Part shown: positions 40,193 through 49,956 of the stretch, one piece after another
Layout: every line of letters starts with the position of its first letter
Position numbering within the stretch: the stretch's first letter is position 1
From: Oscillospiraceae bacterium
GTDB taxonomy: Bacteria; Bacillota; Clostridia; Oscillospirales; Oscillospiraceae
Assembly (NCBI GenBank): GCA_015067545.1
Contig: SVMG01000007.1
Location: 37,892-101,891, forward strand
Reading direction: 5' to 3'
DNA length: 64,000 nucleotides
Translations under genes and position numbers: made by a program
Notes under the pieces: model-generated
Told to the model about the DNA's origin: nothing
The model's input: the letters and a program-made list of their open reading frames with translations, nothing else
The model's database searches: none

Positions 40193-41749
40193 ATGTTCCA
40201 ACCTACTGTGAAGGCAACAAATGAACAAGGTGTTCTCAACGGTCATGGGCGGTGGCAGCATCCCGACGGACGCATCTTTACAGGCGAATGGAAAAACGGC
40301 ATCCCTCACGGAGAAATGACCATTACCTACCCTGATGGCTCTCATCTATCCGCCACTTTCTACCAAGGAGAAATTCAAGGGCACATGATCTTGGAGCAAG
40401 CAGATGGCACTCATTGGGAAAATGAATTCAGTAACGGCACATTGAATGGTGCAGGATCTGTTCGTTGGCCCAACGGTTATGCTTATGAGGGTAACTTTGT
40501 GGATGGTCTCCGTTCCGGTATGGGTACTATGCACTATCCTGATGGTTCTGTCTATGTAGGTTACTGGTACAAAGATTTGCGCAGCGGCAAAGGAACCTAC
40601 ACCTTCCCCGACGGCACCTATTACCAAGGTATGTATCAGGACGATGTGCCAAACGGTCACGGCATCTACTCTTACAGCGATAAGCGGTATTACGAGGGTG
40701 AATTCCGTAACGGCCTTAAAAACGGTCAAGGTGTTTTTACATGGCCGGACGAAGCCCGCTATGAGGGAAATTTCGAAAATGATGTTCGCTCTGGTTATGG
40801 TGTTTACACCGATGCCTGGGGCGGGCGCTACGAAGGTCAGTGGAAAAAGGATGTTTGCTGGGGAAAAGGCCGCAAAATATACCATGATTTTTCCGTATAT
40901 GACGGTTTATGGCGACAGGACTTCCCTCATGGAAAAGGCGTAATCACCTGGCCAAATGGAGAATCCTATGTAGGCCACTGGCGTAAAGGAAAATGTACCG
41001 GCTGGGGTACATACATCGACAACAGTGGCAAACGCTACCGGGGTCTTTGGCGCAATGGTCATCTGCTCTTTAACAAAAAAGCTCCTGTGCCCGGCAGTCA
41101 GTTTCATTTCACCGGTCAGGGCAAACGGCAGTATGTCAATTACCGTTACGAGGGCGGTCTCCGTGACGGTATATGGGAAGGCTATGGCATAATGGATGGG
41201 AATGACGGCGCTCATTATGAGGGTGAATGGAAAAATGATAAGAGGCACGGACACGGCATAATGATCTACCCAAACGGGGTCCGTTACGAAGGACAGTGGC
41301 AATTCGGCAAACGCCATGGCCACGGCAGCTATACCAGCCCGGAGCATGATTTTGACGGAGAATTTGTTGAGGGAAAACGGCACGGTAAAGCCATCACTCG
41401 TTACAAAAACGGCAATGTGTATGAAGGATACTACGAAAACGACAAGCGTCATGGCAACTGCGTCTATAAGTTTGCCAACGGCGATGTTTTCGAAGGAACT
41501 TTTGAGAATGATCAGGCACACGGCAGCTGTACTTACACATATGCCGATGGCACCCGGATGCTCTGTACTTACGAAAACAGTAAAATCGTGGGTCAGGGCG
41601 AAAAATACTATCCAGATGGCAGCGTCTACAAAGGAGACCTGGACCACGGCGGATGTCACCACGGCAAGGGCGTGCTGATTCTGCCCGATGGCACGCGTCA
41701 GGAAGGATTATTCGAAAAAGATCAGTATGTTGGCCCGGAAACAGGGTAA
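40193..41749 (+). CDS. MORN-repeat protein, about 21 repeats
   Basis: A 518-residue protein built almost wholly of MORN repeats. About 21 units of 23 residues can be read, each with the pattern Y-x-G-x-[WFY]-x-[ND]-G...G-x-G (YEGNFVDG, YYEGEFRNG, HYEGEWKND and so on). Units near 290-320 and the last ones are degenerate. There is no signal peptide or membrane segment. MORN proteins bind membranes or act as scaffolds in eukaryotes; bacterial roles are largely unknown. ATG 40193 has AAGGGGG before it; a start at 40154 would lie in the promoter. It lies just after the tRNA operon, a common insertion point. A possible TTGACT/TAATAT promoter is at 40135-40162. Confidence 0.88.
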   Translation: MFQPTVKATNEQGVLNGHGRWQHPDGRIFTGEWKNGIPHGEMTITYPDGSHLSATFYQGEIQGHMILEQADGTHWENEFSNGTLNGAGSVRWPNGYAYEGNFVDGLRSGMGTMHYPDGSVYVGYWYKDLRSGKGTYTFPDGTYYQGMYQDDVPNGHGIYSYSDKRYYEGEFRNGLKNGQGVFTWPDEARYEGNFENDVRSGYGVYTDAWGGRYEGQWKKDVCWGKGRKIYHDFSVYDGLWRQDFPHGKGVITWPNGESYVGHWRKGKCTGWGTYIDNSGKRYRGLWRNGHLLFNKKAPVPGSQFHFTGQGKRQYVNYRYEGGLRDGIWEGYGIMDGNDGAHYEGEWKNDKRHGHGIMIYPNGVRYEGQWQFGKRHGHGSYTSPEHDFDGEFVEGKRHGKAITRYKNGNVYEGYYENDKRHGNCVYKFANGDVFEGTFENDQAHGSCTYTYADGTRMLCTYENSKIVGQGEKYYPDGSVYKGDLDHGGCHHGKGVLILPDGTRQEGLFEKDQYVGPETG

Positions 41750-41754
41750 TAGCA

Positions 41755-41787
41755 AAGAGGAATGGCCTTTGCCATTCCTCTTTCTTT
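41755..41787. terminator. Bidirectional terminator
   Basis: Perfect 12-bp stem AAGAGGAATGGC / GCCATTCCTCTT with a four-base loop, between the MORN gene and convergent aspA. Confidence 0.88.
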
Positions 41788-43163
41788 TATACCATCGTCG
41801 CAGGGTCAAGGAGCTTGTCCACTTCCCTTTCGGACAGGTTGTGCTTGCTCAACAAAACCTCCCGAACAGATTCGCCGGTCGCGATGGCCGTCTTGGCGAT
41901 GTCTGCTGATTCCTTATAGCCCAGTTTGGGACAGATTGCCGTGATCACACCCACTGAACCGTCCACCAATTCCCGGCAACGCTCCGGATTTGCAGTAATT
42001 CCAAGCACACAATTGTCCACAAAAGTCTCCACCGCTCCGGTCAGTACCACCAGCGATTCAAAAAGCTTATGATAAAGTACCGGCTCAGCATAGTTCAGCT
42101 CCAATTGACCAGCCTCTGCCGCCATGGTGATGGACATATCGTTACCGATGATACAGAACGCCGCCTGGCTCATAACCTCAGGGATCACCGGATTGACCTT
42201 GCCGGGCATGATGGATGAGCCGTTTTGCATAGGCGGCAGGTTGATCTCTTCAAAACCGCACCGGGGGCCGGAGGACATCAAGCGCAGGTCATTGGCGATC
42301 TTGGAGCAGGAAATGGCGCAGGTTTTCAGTGTTGCGGACACATAGGCAAAGGAATCCAGATTTTGTGTACCATCTACCAGATCCTCCGCCTTTTTCAGCG
42401 GACAACCGCTGATCTCGGATAATGTAGGGGCCAGCATGTTCACATATTCCGGGTCAGCATTCAGCGCTGTACCGATGGCCGTACCGCCCAGGTTGATGTT
42501 GTACATCTCCTCCAAGGCGCGCTCCAAGCGTGAAATGTCCCGGATGATAGCCTGGCTGTATGCACCGAACTCCGCGCCCAGACGAATGGGCACAGCATCC
42601 TGCATTTGTGTACGACCCATTTTGATGATGTCGTGGAACTCTGCTTCTTTGGCTTGCAAGGCATCCCGCAGGCGAACTACCTGGCAGATGGCCTTTTTCA
42701 ATAATTTCGCAGCGGTGAGTTTTGCTGCGGTGGGGATCACGTCATTGGTAGACTGGGCACGGTTGACATGGTCATTGGGATGGACGACGGAATAGTCACC
42801 TTTCTCTCCGCCAAGCAGTTCGATTGCCCGGTTGGCAATGACCTCATTGGCATTCATATTAGCCGTTGTACCGGCGCCGCCCTGGATGGGATCACAAAGG
42901 AACTGATTATGCAAGTGTCCTTGCAAAATTTCATCACAGGCAGTGACAATAGCATTCCGACGCGCATCATCCAACTCCCCTACTGCATGGTTGCAAATGG
43001 CGCAGGCCTTTTTGATCATCGCCAGGGATTCAATAAACTCCGGGCGCAAAAACTGCCCGGTAATACGGAAGTTTTCCGCACCACGCAGGGACTGTACGCC
43101 ATAATAGGCGTCTGCGGGTACCTGCCGGCTTCCAATAGAATCTGTCTCAATTCGCATTTCCAT
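41787..43163 (-). CDS. aspA: Aspartate ammonia-lyase
   Basis: A 458-residue aspartase that interconverts aspartate with fumarate and ammonia. The superfamily signature GSSIMPGKVNP and the sequences AGTTANMNANEVIANRA and QSTNDVIPTA favour aspartase over fumarase. ATG 43163 follows AAAAAGGAG. The promoter (43205-43232) lies inside a perfect inverted repeat. Confidence 0.93.
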   Translation of the reverse strand: MEMRIETDSIGSRQVPADAYYGVQSLRGAENFRITGQFLRPEFIESLAMIKKACAICNHAVGELDDARRNAIVTACDEILQGHLHNQFLCDPIQGGAGTTANMNANEVIANRAIELLGGEKGDYSVVHPNDHVNRAQSTNDVIPTAAKLTAAKLLKKAICQVVRLRDALQAKEAEFHDIIKMGRTQMQDAVPIRLGAEFGAYSQAIIRDISRLERALEEMYNINLGGTAIGTALNADPEYVNMLAPTLSEISGCPLKKAEDLVDGTQNLDSFAYVSATLKTCAISCSKIANDLRLMSSGPRCGFEEINLPPMQNGSSIMPGKVNPVIPEVMSQAAFCIIGNDMSITMAAEAGQLELNYAEPVLYHKLFESLVVLTGAVETFVDNCVLGITANPERCRELVDGSVGVITAICPKLGYKESADIAKTAIATGESVREVLLSKHNLSEREVDKLLDPATMV

Positions 43164-43204
43164 AATCGCGCTCTCCTTTTTGCAAGTTTTCTTGCTTCAC
43201 GAAG

Positions 43205-43232
43205 AGTATAACAGAAATCCTGCAAAAGTCAA
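43205..43232 (-). promoter_or_regulatory. Promoter of aspA
   Basis: Minus strand TTGACT (43227-43232), 16-base spacer, TATACT (43205-43210). Confidence 0.7.
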
Positions 43233-43249
43233 GCGCTTTTGCAGGATTT
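43215..43249. promoter_or_regulatory. Perfect 14-base inverted repeat across the aspA -35 box
   Basis: AAATCCTGCAAAAG (43215-43228) and its exact complement (43236-43249) with a seven-base centre that overlaps the -35 element. The form of a repressor operator; a hairpin role is possible but no T run follows. Confidence 0.55.
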
Positions 43250-43276
43250 ATTGCAAAGTTTTCGGAATCATCGGAA

Positions 43277-43303
43277 AAAGCCGACTGCTTTTGCAGTCGG
43301 CCT
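43277..43303 (-). terminator. Terminator of trpB
   Basis: Stem AAGCCGACTGC / GCAGTCGGCCTT with a four-base loop and TTTTT on the minus strand. Confidence 0.8.
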
Positions 43304-43310
43304 TCCAAAA

Positions 43311-44528
43311 TCAGCGAATACCGTAATTCTCGATGATGTAATCCATATCCTTATCGCCGCGGCCGGACAGGTTGATCAGCACAGAGCCAGTGCCCATTTT
43401 CTTTGCCAGCTTCATGCCGTATGCAACGGCGTGTGCGCTTTCGATGGCGGGGATGATACCCTCCAATCGGGCCAGCTTGTAGAATGCATCGATGGTCTCT
43501 TCGTCGTCGATCACGTCATACTTGACGCGGCCGATACTGTGCAGGAATGCGTGCTCCGGGCCGGAAGAAGGATAGTCCAGACCGCTGGCCACCGAGTAAA
43601 CAGGTGCGGGCTCGCCGTTTTCGTCCTTGAGCATGATGCTGTTAAAGCCGTGCATGACGCCCTCTGTGCCGTACTGCAGGCTGGCCGCATGGTCGCCCAA
43701 GGCTGTGCCCCGACCCAAAGGCTCGATGCCGTAAATATCCACCGGGTCATTCAGGAAGCCGGAGAAGAAGCCAGCCGCATTAGAGCCGCCGCCCACACAG
43801 GCAACGATGGCATCCGGCAGATGGCCGGTCATGTCCACGAACTGCTCCCGTGCCTCTTCACCCACTACATGCTGGAAGTCGCGGACCATCAGCGGGAAAG
43901 GATGGGGACCCACCACAGAGCCGATGCAGTACATGCTGTTCTTGTAGTCCTTGGTGTAAGCATCAAACGCAGCATCCACGGCCTCTTTCAAGGTCTGCAG
44001 ACCATGGGTGACCTCCACCACATTTGCGCCCAGGATCTTCATTCTCGCCACATTGGGAGCTTGCTTTTTGATATCCACTGCGCCCATGTAGATGTCACAT
44101 TCCAGTCCGAAGTATGCGGCGGCAGTTGCCATGGCGACACCGTGCTGACCTGCGCCGGTCTCTGCGATGACCTTCTTCTTGCCCATGTACTTTGCCAAAA
44201 GTACCTCGCCCATGCAGTGATTCAGCTTGTGGGCGCCGGTGTGGTTCAGATCCTCACGCTTCACATACAGCTGCACACCGCCCAAAGAGGTGGACAGGCG
44301 CTCCAAATGGGAAATGGGTGTGGGTCGGCCCTGGAACTCCTTGCGGATACGCCGCAGCTCGGCAATAAACTTGCGGGACTGGCAGATGGTGTGGTAGGCC
44401 TCGGTGATCTCATCCATGGCCTTTTGCAGATCTGCATCCACATAGGAGCCGCCGTAGGGGCCAAAATAACCTTTTTTATCGGGATAATTCCTAAAGTAAG
44501 TATCAAAATTAACGCCATTGAGTTCCAT
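43311..44528 (-). CDS. trpB: Tryptophan synthase beta chain
   Basis: A 405-residue TrpB that joins indole and serine to tryptophan. PLP lysine K101 in HTGAHKLN, the phosphate loop [11 protein letters not shown] and the C-terminal LSGRGDKD are present; length is that of classic TrpB1. No trpA or other trp gene lies beside it, so it stands alone, perhaps to salvage indole. GGAGG lies before ATG 44528. A Trp T-box controls it. Confidence 0.95.
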   Translation of the reverse strand: MELNGVNFDTYFRNYPDKKGYFGPYGGSYVDADLQKAMDEITEAYHTICQSRKFIAELRRIRKEFQGRPTPISHLERLSTSLGGVQLYVKREDLNHTGAHKLNHCMGEVLLAKYMGKKKVIAETGAGQHGVAMATAAAYFGLECDIYMGAVDIKKQAPNVARMKILGANVVEVTHGLQTLKEAVDAAFDAYTKDYKNSMYCIGSVVGPHPFPLMVRDFQHVVGEEAREQFVDMTGHLPDAIVACVGGGSNAAGFFSGFLNDPVDIYGIEPLGRGTALGDHAASLQYGTEGVMHGFNSIMLKDENGEPAPVYSVASGLDYPSSGPEHAFLHSIGRVKYDVIDDEETIDAFYKLARLEGIIPAIESAHAVAYGMKLAKKMGTGSVLINLSGRGDKDMDYIIENYGIR

Positions 44529-44812
44529 AATATTTCCTCCTGTTTCAATAAAAAAGCCCTTGACAGAAGCTGCCTTCCGTCAAGGGCGAATATTGTGTAT
44601 TCGCGGTGCCACCTTGATTTTTACTCAGCGGGATACCAGCATATCCCCGGCAGCTGACGTGTGCCTGACGTCGCAGAATACTCGGGATTTCCCTTTGACT
44701 GCGCCCTCCGCGGTCCATTTGACGATTTGTTTCATACCCGACTCTCAGCAACACGGGCTCTCTGTGATGGCATTTTCGCCGTTATCTCCGCTTCAACGGT
44801 TTCTATGAAGTT
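44529..44812 (-). ncRNA. T-box leader, tryptophan-specific
   Basis: On the minus strand the T-box sequence AAGGTGGCACCGCGA (44601-44615) precedes a strong terminator (44549-44587, stem GCCCTTGAC). The leader has AGAGAGCCCG and GCTGAGAG of Stem I and a specifier TGG followed by A at 44715-44717. TGGC in the T-box bulge would pair with NCCA of a tRNA having discriminator G. Uncharged tRNA-Trp should favour antitermination and trpB expression. The 324-base gap between trpB and DUF1015 is filled by this leader and its promoter. Confidence 0.92.
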
Positions 44813-44818
44813 GTCACC

Positions 44819-44847
44819 ATTATATGTCCGGTTTTTCCCTTTGTCAA
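44819..44847 (-). promoter_or_regulatory. Promoter of the T-box–trpB transcript
   Basis: Minus strand TTGACA (44842-44847), 17-base spacer, TATAAT (44819-44824): a perfect consensus. Confidence 0.9.
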
Positions 44848-44852
44848 GGGGT

Positions 44853-46061
44853 TTAGAGAATTTTCCGGGCTTCCAAATAGTAGCGCTTTTCCTGGGCGTG
44901 ACCCATGGAGAAGGTCTTCCTGGGCAGGATGCCGTCGGTGACGATGCTCTGGAAGAACTGATTTTTCTCAATTCCGGGTACCAAGAAGCCCAAAGAACCC
45001 TCTTCAGATGCCAATTGCTTCACAACATCATCGCCGTGGATATAGTCGATCTGGCCTTCATTTTCTGCCAAATAGGCATCCAGCGCCTGCTGGAGTGCCG
45101 CCAAAGGCAGCTGACCGGGCTGAATGCCCAGCTGCAAAACACCCTGTTCGCTGCCGCTGAACCAGGGAATGGGGCAAATTTCTTCCCCTGTGCACACCTT
45201 TGCCAGGTATGCCAGCAGCCCATCAGGATTCGTCTTGGCGATCACACGGTGGATGGGGGCAAACTGCTGTGCCTCGTCGTGGATGTTCTCCAGCTCCACC
45301 AAAGCAAATCTTGCCGGATGGTTGGATAGATCCGAATTGGGGTTATTCTTCTTCAGTTCCTCGTAGCAGGCTTTCGCGGTAGCCAAAGAGTGGTTGCCGT
45401 CGCCCACCGCATAAGTCATAGGTACTTTTTCCTGTTCATACGCAGCCAGCGCAGCATTGACCTTGGCTGTCAGTTCCCGGCTGAGAAGCCAGCCTTGGAT
45501 CTTGCCGCCACCGGCACACAGAGAAAAGTCATAGACTTTTTCCATGTTCTCCTTTTCTGCGCCCAGCGGCTCAATGATGGTCTTTTTCTGATCATCACAC
45601 AGCATCAGCACATGGGGCATTTCCAAGGGCGCACCCCGGCGCACACGCATGCGGGGCGGAATACGCTCCTGCACCGTCGCCTCGGTTGCACGAACCCGTG
45701 CATCTGCCTCGGGGTGATAGTCGTATTTCTCCAGATCCAGCGCACCCATCAAACCCTTGCGGATGTTGCCATCCAGGAGCGTGCGCTCCACATAGATGTA
45801 AGAATCCTTGTACTCAGCAAACACGCCGGATGCCAGGTAGTCTGCCATGGTCTTGTGAATCGCCGCGATCTGTTCATCCGTACCCGGAAGCAGCACTTCC
45901 GGCAGGATCATGTGCAGGGTGGAGGGCGCATCCCCTACTACCTTGCTCACTTCTTCCCAATACTCCGGCTGAGAAGTAAACTGGTCGCAGGCGATCACCG
46001 CCCACTTTTCATAGTCTGCATTCTTGGGCAGCAGGATATCTGCCCCGGTAAAGATAGCCAT
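44853..46061 (-). CDS. DUF1015 family protein
   Basis: A 402-residue protein of the DUF1015 family. Family marks include FTGADILLPKN, ACDQFTSQPEYW, YAVGDGNHSLATAKA and GDDVVKQL. Members are often encoded behind serC and serA, as here, and resemble ParB/sulfiredoxin-like kinases in part; some archaeal relatives are serine kinases (SerK). A role in serine metabolism is therefore likely but unproven. It follows serC by nine bases. Confidence 0.85.
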   Translation of the reverse strand: MAIFTGADILLPKNADYEKWAVIACDQFTSQPEYWEEVSKVVGDAPSTLHMILPEVLLPGTDEQIAAIHKTMADYLASGVFAEYKDSYIYVERTLLDGNIRKGLMGALDLEKYDYHPEADARVRATEATVQERIPPRMRVRRGAPLEMPHVLMLCDDQKKTIIEPLGAEKENMEKVYDFSLCAGGGKIQGWLLSRELTAKVNAALAAYEQEKVPMTYAVGDGNHSLATAKACYEELKKNNPNSDLSNHPARFALVELENIHDEAQQFAPIHRVIAKTNPDGLLAYLAKVCTGEEICPIPWFSGSEQGVLQLGIQPGQLPLAALQQALDAYLAENEGQIDYIHGDDVVKQLASEEGSLGFLVPGIEKNQFFQSIVTDGILPRKTFSMGHAQEKRYYLEARKIL

Positions 46062-46070
46062 AGAATTACC

Positions 46071-47153
46071 TCAACGGTTGTTCTTATCGAAATCGCTTAT
46101 GAAATCGCAGAGCTTTTCCACGCCCTCCACAGGCATGGCATTATAGATGGAGGCGCGCATACCGCCTGTCATGCGGTGACCCTTCAGATTGCTCATACCG
46201 GCTTCTGCCGCCTGGGACACAAACAGAGCATCCAGCTCGCTCGACGCAGTACGGAAGGTCACATTCATATCGGAACGGGCTGCCTTTTGTGCGTGGCAGG
46301 TGAAGATCTCGGTCTGCTCCAATACGTCGTAGAGCATTTTGGCCTTCATTTCATTCACCTTCTGAATGCCGGCCAGGCCGCCCATCTCTTCCAGCCAATC
46401 GCATACCAGGCCCAACACATAAATACACCAGCAAGGGGGCGTATTCTTCATGGAATCGTTATCAGCCTGGATCTTCCAGTCCAGCATCATGGGAGTTTGG
46501 GGCATGGCATGGCCCAGCAGATCCTTGCGGACGATGACGATGGTCAGGCCAGCAGGTGCCAGATTCTTTTGCGCACCGGCGTAGATCACGCCGTACTTAC
46601 TCACATCAACAGGCTTGCTGCAAATGTCCGAGGACATATCGCAGACAATGGGAATATCGCCCACCTCCGGCACACTCTTCCACTGGGTGCCGTAGATGGT
46701 GTTGTTGGAGCAGTAATAGAAATAGGAAGCATCCTCACGAACGCTCAGTGCTTCGGGAATGTAGTTGTGGTTGGTGTCCTCGGAAGAGCAGGCCACAGCC
46801 GCATCGCCGTAGCGCTTGGCTTCTTTCCATGCAGCTGTGGAGAAATTGCCGGTGAGCGCGTAGTCGGCCTTGCCGGTCAGCCCCATCAGGTTCAGCGGAA
46901 TCGCAGAAAACTGGGTGGATGCACCGCCCTGGAGGAACAAAATCTCATAATTCTCCGGGATCTGCATAATGGCGCGGAATTTTTCCTTGGTATCTGCAAA
47001 GATCTTGGCATACACCTTGGATCGGTGGCTCATTTCCATGACGGACATGCCGCTGCCACCATAGTTCAGCATTTCCTTTGCTGCACGCTCCAGCACAGGC
47101 AGGGGCAGCATGGACGGACCTGCAGAAAAATTATAAATACGCTCGTTAAACAT
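46071..47153 (-). CDS. serC: Phosphoserine aminotransferase
   Basis: A 360-residue class V PLP aminotransferase, second step of serine synthesis. The opening YNFSAGPSMLPLPVLE, GGASTQF and the PLP-lysine context YAGAQKNLAPAGL (near residue 195) are typical. AAGGAGG before ATG. It lies 13 bases behind serA. Confidence 0.95.
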   Translation of the reverse strand: MFNERIYNFSAGPSMLPLPVLERAAKEMLNYGGSGMSVMEMSHRSKVYAKIFADTKEKFRAIMQIPENYEILFLQGGASTQFSAIPLNLMGLTGKADYALTGNFSTAAWKEAKRYGDAAVACSSEDTNHNYIPEALSVREDASYFYYCSNNTIYGTQWKSVPEVGDIPIVCDMSSDICSKPVDVSKYGVIYAGAQKNLAPAGLTIVIVRKDLLGHAMPQTPMMLDWKIQADNDSMKNTPPCWCIYVLGLVCDWLEEMGGLAGIQKVNEMKAKMLYDVLEQTEIFTCHAQKAARSDMNVTFRTASSELDALFVSQAAEAGMSNLKGHRMTGGMRASIYNAMPVEGVEKLCDFISDFDKNNR

Positions 47154-47166
47154 CAGGACTTCCTCC

Positions 47167-48324
47167 TTATTTCACTACGAAGACACGCAATACACCGGGA
47201 ATAGCCTGCATATTGCGGATGGTCTCCTCCGATACGGCCTCTTCTAGATCCAACAGTGTATATGCCAAAGTGCCACGGCTGACATTGCTCATGTTAAGAA
47301 TGTTGGTATGGGACAGCGCCGTTGTAAACTGACTGATCATAGACTTGACATTCTCATGGAAAACGCCTACGCGGCTGGCGGCAGTACATACACCCATCTG
47401 ACAGTTGGGGAAGTTGACGCAGTTGGTCAAATTGCCGTTTTCCAGGAAGTCGCGAACCTGCTTGACAGCAGCCACAGCGCAGTTGTCCTCAGATTCCTCA
47501 GTGGATGCTCCCAGGTGGGGAATGGCAATAACACCCTTCTTACCCAAAACCGTAGGATTGGGGAAATCCGTGACATACTTGCTCAGCCTGCCCTCTTCCA
47601 AAGCCTTGATGGCAGCAGGCTCATCCACCAGCACATCCCGGGCCAGGTTGATCAGCACGGCAGTCGGCTTGGTCAAAGTAAACGCCTCTGCATTGACCAT
47701 ACCCCGTGTGGCATCCATCAGCGGAACATGAATGGTAATGTAATCGCAGTTTGCGTAGATCTCCTTCAGATCCTTGCTGTGACGCACATTCTTGGACAAA
47801 TTCCAGGCTGCATCTACGCTGATGTAGGGATCGTAACCATAAACCTCCATGCCCAAATGGGTGGCAGTATTGGCAACCAGCCGGCCAATGGCGCCCAGGC
47901 CAATGACACCCAGCTTCTTGCCGGACAGCTCAAAGCCTGCAAACTTCTTCTTTTCCTTTTCCGTGTCCTTGGCAACGGTCTCACTGCCCACTTGGCTTGC
48001 CGCCCAGTTGATGCCGCCCACCACATCACGGGCAGCCAGCAGCATGGCCGCAAACACCAGTTCCTTGACGCCGTTGGCATTGGCGCCGGGGGTGTTGAAT
48101 ACGGGAATGCCCAGCTTGGCCAACTCCATCAGCGGAATGTTATTCACGCCGGCACCGGCTCTTGCAACACATTTTACATTGTCCGGCACAGTGATCTGAT
48201 GCATATCTGCACTTCTGACCAACACCGCATCGGCCTCTTCCATAGATGACACTGCGCAATACCCAGCGCCAAAACAATCTAAGCCCACCTTAGATACAGG
48301 ATTCAAACAAGTATAGCGAAACAT
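47167..48324 (-). CDS. serA: D-3-phosphoglycerate dehydrogenase
   Basis: A 385-residue dehydrogenase that opens serine synthesis from 3-phosphoglycerate. The NAD-binding GVIGLGAIGRLVA (near residue 145), the catalytic Arg, Glu and His pattern (HLGAS) and a short C-terminal ACT domain (about 315-385) are visible. This is the short form without the intervening domain; the ACT domain may sense serine. ATG 48324 is preferred over 48327 for its seven-base spacing from GGGAGG. Confidence 0.93.
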   Translation of the reverse strand: MFRYTCLNPVSKVGLDCFGAGYCAVSSMEEADAVLVRSADMHQITVPDNVKCVARAGAGVNNIPLMELAKLGIPVFNTPGANANGVKELVFAAMLLAARDVVGGINWAASQVGSETVAKDTEKEKKKFAGFELSGKKLGVIGLGAIGRLVANTATHLGMEVYGYDPYISVDAAWNLSKNVRHSKDLKEIYANCDYITIHVPLMDATRGMVNAEAFTLTKPTAVLINLARDVLVDEPAAIKALEEGRLSKYVTDFPNPTVLGKKGVIAIPHLGASTEESEDNCAVAAVKQVRDFLENGNLTNCVNFPNCQMGVCTAASRVGVFHENVKSMISQFTTALSHTNILNMSNVSRGTLAYTLLDLEEAVSEETIRNMQAIPGVLRVFVVK

Positions 48325-48355
48325 CATACTGCCTCCCTAAAATAATAATGGTCTC

Positions 48356-48384
48356 ATTTTAGCATTTGTTCTGTCCCCTGTCAA
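48356..48384 (-). promoter_or_regulatory. Promoter of the serA–serC–DUF1015 operon
   Basis: Minus strand TTGACA (48379-48384), 17-base spacer, TAAAAT (48356-48361). The rest of the 337-base gap to glyA holds no convincing gene or riboswitch; an AACACATATGTGTT palindrome is at 48617-48630, and a weak TTGAAA/TATGGT pair at 48582-48610 may start glyA. Confidence 0.8.
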
Positions 48385-48661
48385 TTCCCCCGGCAAAAAC
48401 ATTTGTCTTTTTGTGATAAACAGGCATTTTTCGACCCCTCTCGCCTCATTCTATGTAAAAATATCACAATTTGCTACAATCAACTGTATAAACGCCGTCG
48501 TTTTCCGCAATAGTACGCAAAAGTCCAAACTTTTTGAGATGCGCGCGCCGCTTCCGAGCGGAAAAGTCCGCGGAAAAATTATTGAAATTGGGAAAAAGAT
48601 ATGGTATGGTATAGAAAACACATATGTGTTTCTTCAAAAACACGGAAATGAGGAATAATTT

Positions 48662-49915
48662 ATGCTGGGAAATTTGGCTGATACCATTGGCTTTGTAGCT
48701 TCCTTCGATCCTGCTGTTGCAGAAATGATGAAACGGGAGCTGGATCGCCAGGAATATGGTTTAGAGCTGATCGCATCCGAAAACTTCGCTTCCCCTGCTG
48801 TCATCGCAGCTATGGGTTCTATTTTGACCAACAAATATGCCGAGGGTCTTCCCGGTAAGCGTTACTATGGCGGCTGCCATTGCGTGGATGAGCTGGAGTC
48901 GCTCTGTATCGAGCGGGCAAAGCAGCTGTTCGGCGCAGAATTTGCCAACGTGCAGCCCCACTCCGGCGCACAGGCCAATATGGCTGTGGAGCTGGCATTC
49001 CTGCAGCCCGGCGATACGCTGATGGGCATGAGCCTTGCCAACGGCGGCCATTTGACCCACGGCAGCCCCGCCAACATCTCCGGCAAATACTACAATGTGG
49101 TTTCTTACGATGTCAACCACGAGACAGGCCTGATCGACTATGACGAAATCCGCGATCTGGCAAAGAAGAATCAGCCCAAGCTGATCATTGCCGGTGCATC
49201 CGCATACCCCCGGGCCATCGACTTCAAGACCTTTGCGGATATTGCGCATGAAGTAGGCGCAATTTTGATGGTGGATATGGCTCACATCGCAGGCCTGGTT
49301 GCCGGCGGTGCACATCAAAGTCCCGTTCCCTATGCTGATATCGTTACTACCACCACGCACAAGACCCTCCGTGGTCCTCGCGGCGGCTTGATCCTTGCTA
49401 AGGAAGAGTATGCCAAGAAGCTGAACTCCGCTGTCTTCCCCGGCACCCAGGGCGGCCCTCTGGAGCATGTGATCGCTGCTAAGGCTGTGTGCTTGAAGGA
49501 GGCCATGTCCGATGAGTTCAAGGCATACGCTCACAATGTGGTCGCCAACGCCAAGGTGATGGCATCCGCCCTGGTAGAAGAGGGCTTTGACCTGGTCACC
49601 GGCGGTACGGATAACCACCTGATGCTGGCTGACCTGCGTCCGCTGCATATCACCGGTAAGGAGCTGCAGGAGCGTCTGGATCAGAATCACATCACCTTGA
49701 ACAAGAATGCAATCCCCGGTGATCCCGAGAAGCCCTCCATCACCAGTGGCGTGCGCATTGGTACTGCCGCTGTGACCACCCGTGGCCTGGGCGCAGAGGA
49801 AATGAAGCAGATCGCCCACTGCATCGGCCAGACCGCCCGTGATTTTGAAGGCACTGCCAAGGAAGTCCGGGAGACCGTCGCCGACATCACCGCCAAGTTC
49901 CCCCTGTACAAGTAA
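48662..49915 (+). CDS. glyA: Serine hydroxymethyltransferase
   Basis: A 417-residue PLP enzyme that converts serine and tetrahydrofolate to glycine and methylene-tetrahydrofolate. [25 protein letters not shown] and the PLP lysine in [14 protein letters not shown] are present. GAGG stands ten bases before ATG 48662. It faces the serine operon, so the product of one transcript feeds the other. Confidence 0.96.
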   Translation: MLGNLADTIGFVASFDPAVAEMMKRELDRQEYGLELIASENFASPAVIAAMGSILTNKYAEGLPGKRYYGGCHCVDELESLCIERAKQLFGAEFANVQPHSGAQANMAVELAFLQPGDTLMGMSLANGGHLTHGSPANISGKYYNVVSYDVNHETGLIDYDEIRDLAKKNQPKLIIAGASAYPRAIDFKTFADIAHEVGAILMVDMAHIAGLVAGGAHQSPVPYADIVTTTTHKTLRGPRGGLILAKEEYAKKLNSAVFPGTQGGPLEHVIAAKAVCLKEAMSDEFKAYAHNVVANAKVMASALVEEGFDLVTGGTDNHLMLADLRPLHITGKELQERLDQNHITLNKNAIPGDPEKPSITSGVRIGTAAVTTRGLGAEEMKQIAHCIGQTARDFEGTAKEVRETVADITAKFPLYK

Positions 49916-49926
49916 ATGATACGATA

Positions 49927-49956
49927 AAAGAGCGCTGCAGCCGCAGCGCTCTTTCT
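49927..49956. terminator. Bidirectional terminator
   Basis: Perfect stem AAAGAGCGCTGC / GCAGCGCTCTTT with a four-base loop, between glyA and the end of the convergent rnc operon. Confidence 0.88.

Noticed and set aside
41787..43163. Fumarase C instead of aspartase
   Set aside because: The superfamily signature is shared, but the flanking sequences AGTTANMNANEVIANRA and QSTNDVIPTA fit aspartase better.
48413..48658. 81-codon frame before glyA
   Set aside because: No ribosome binding site, no recognisable motif, and it covers the probable glyA promoter region.
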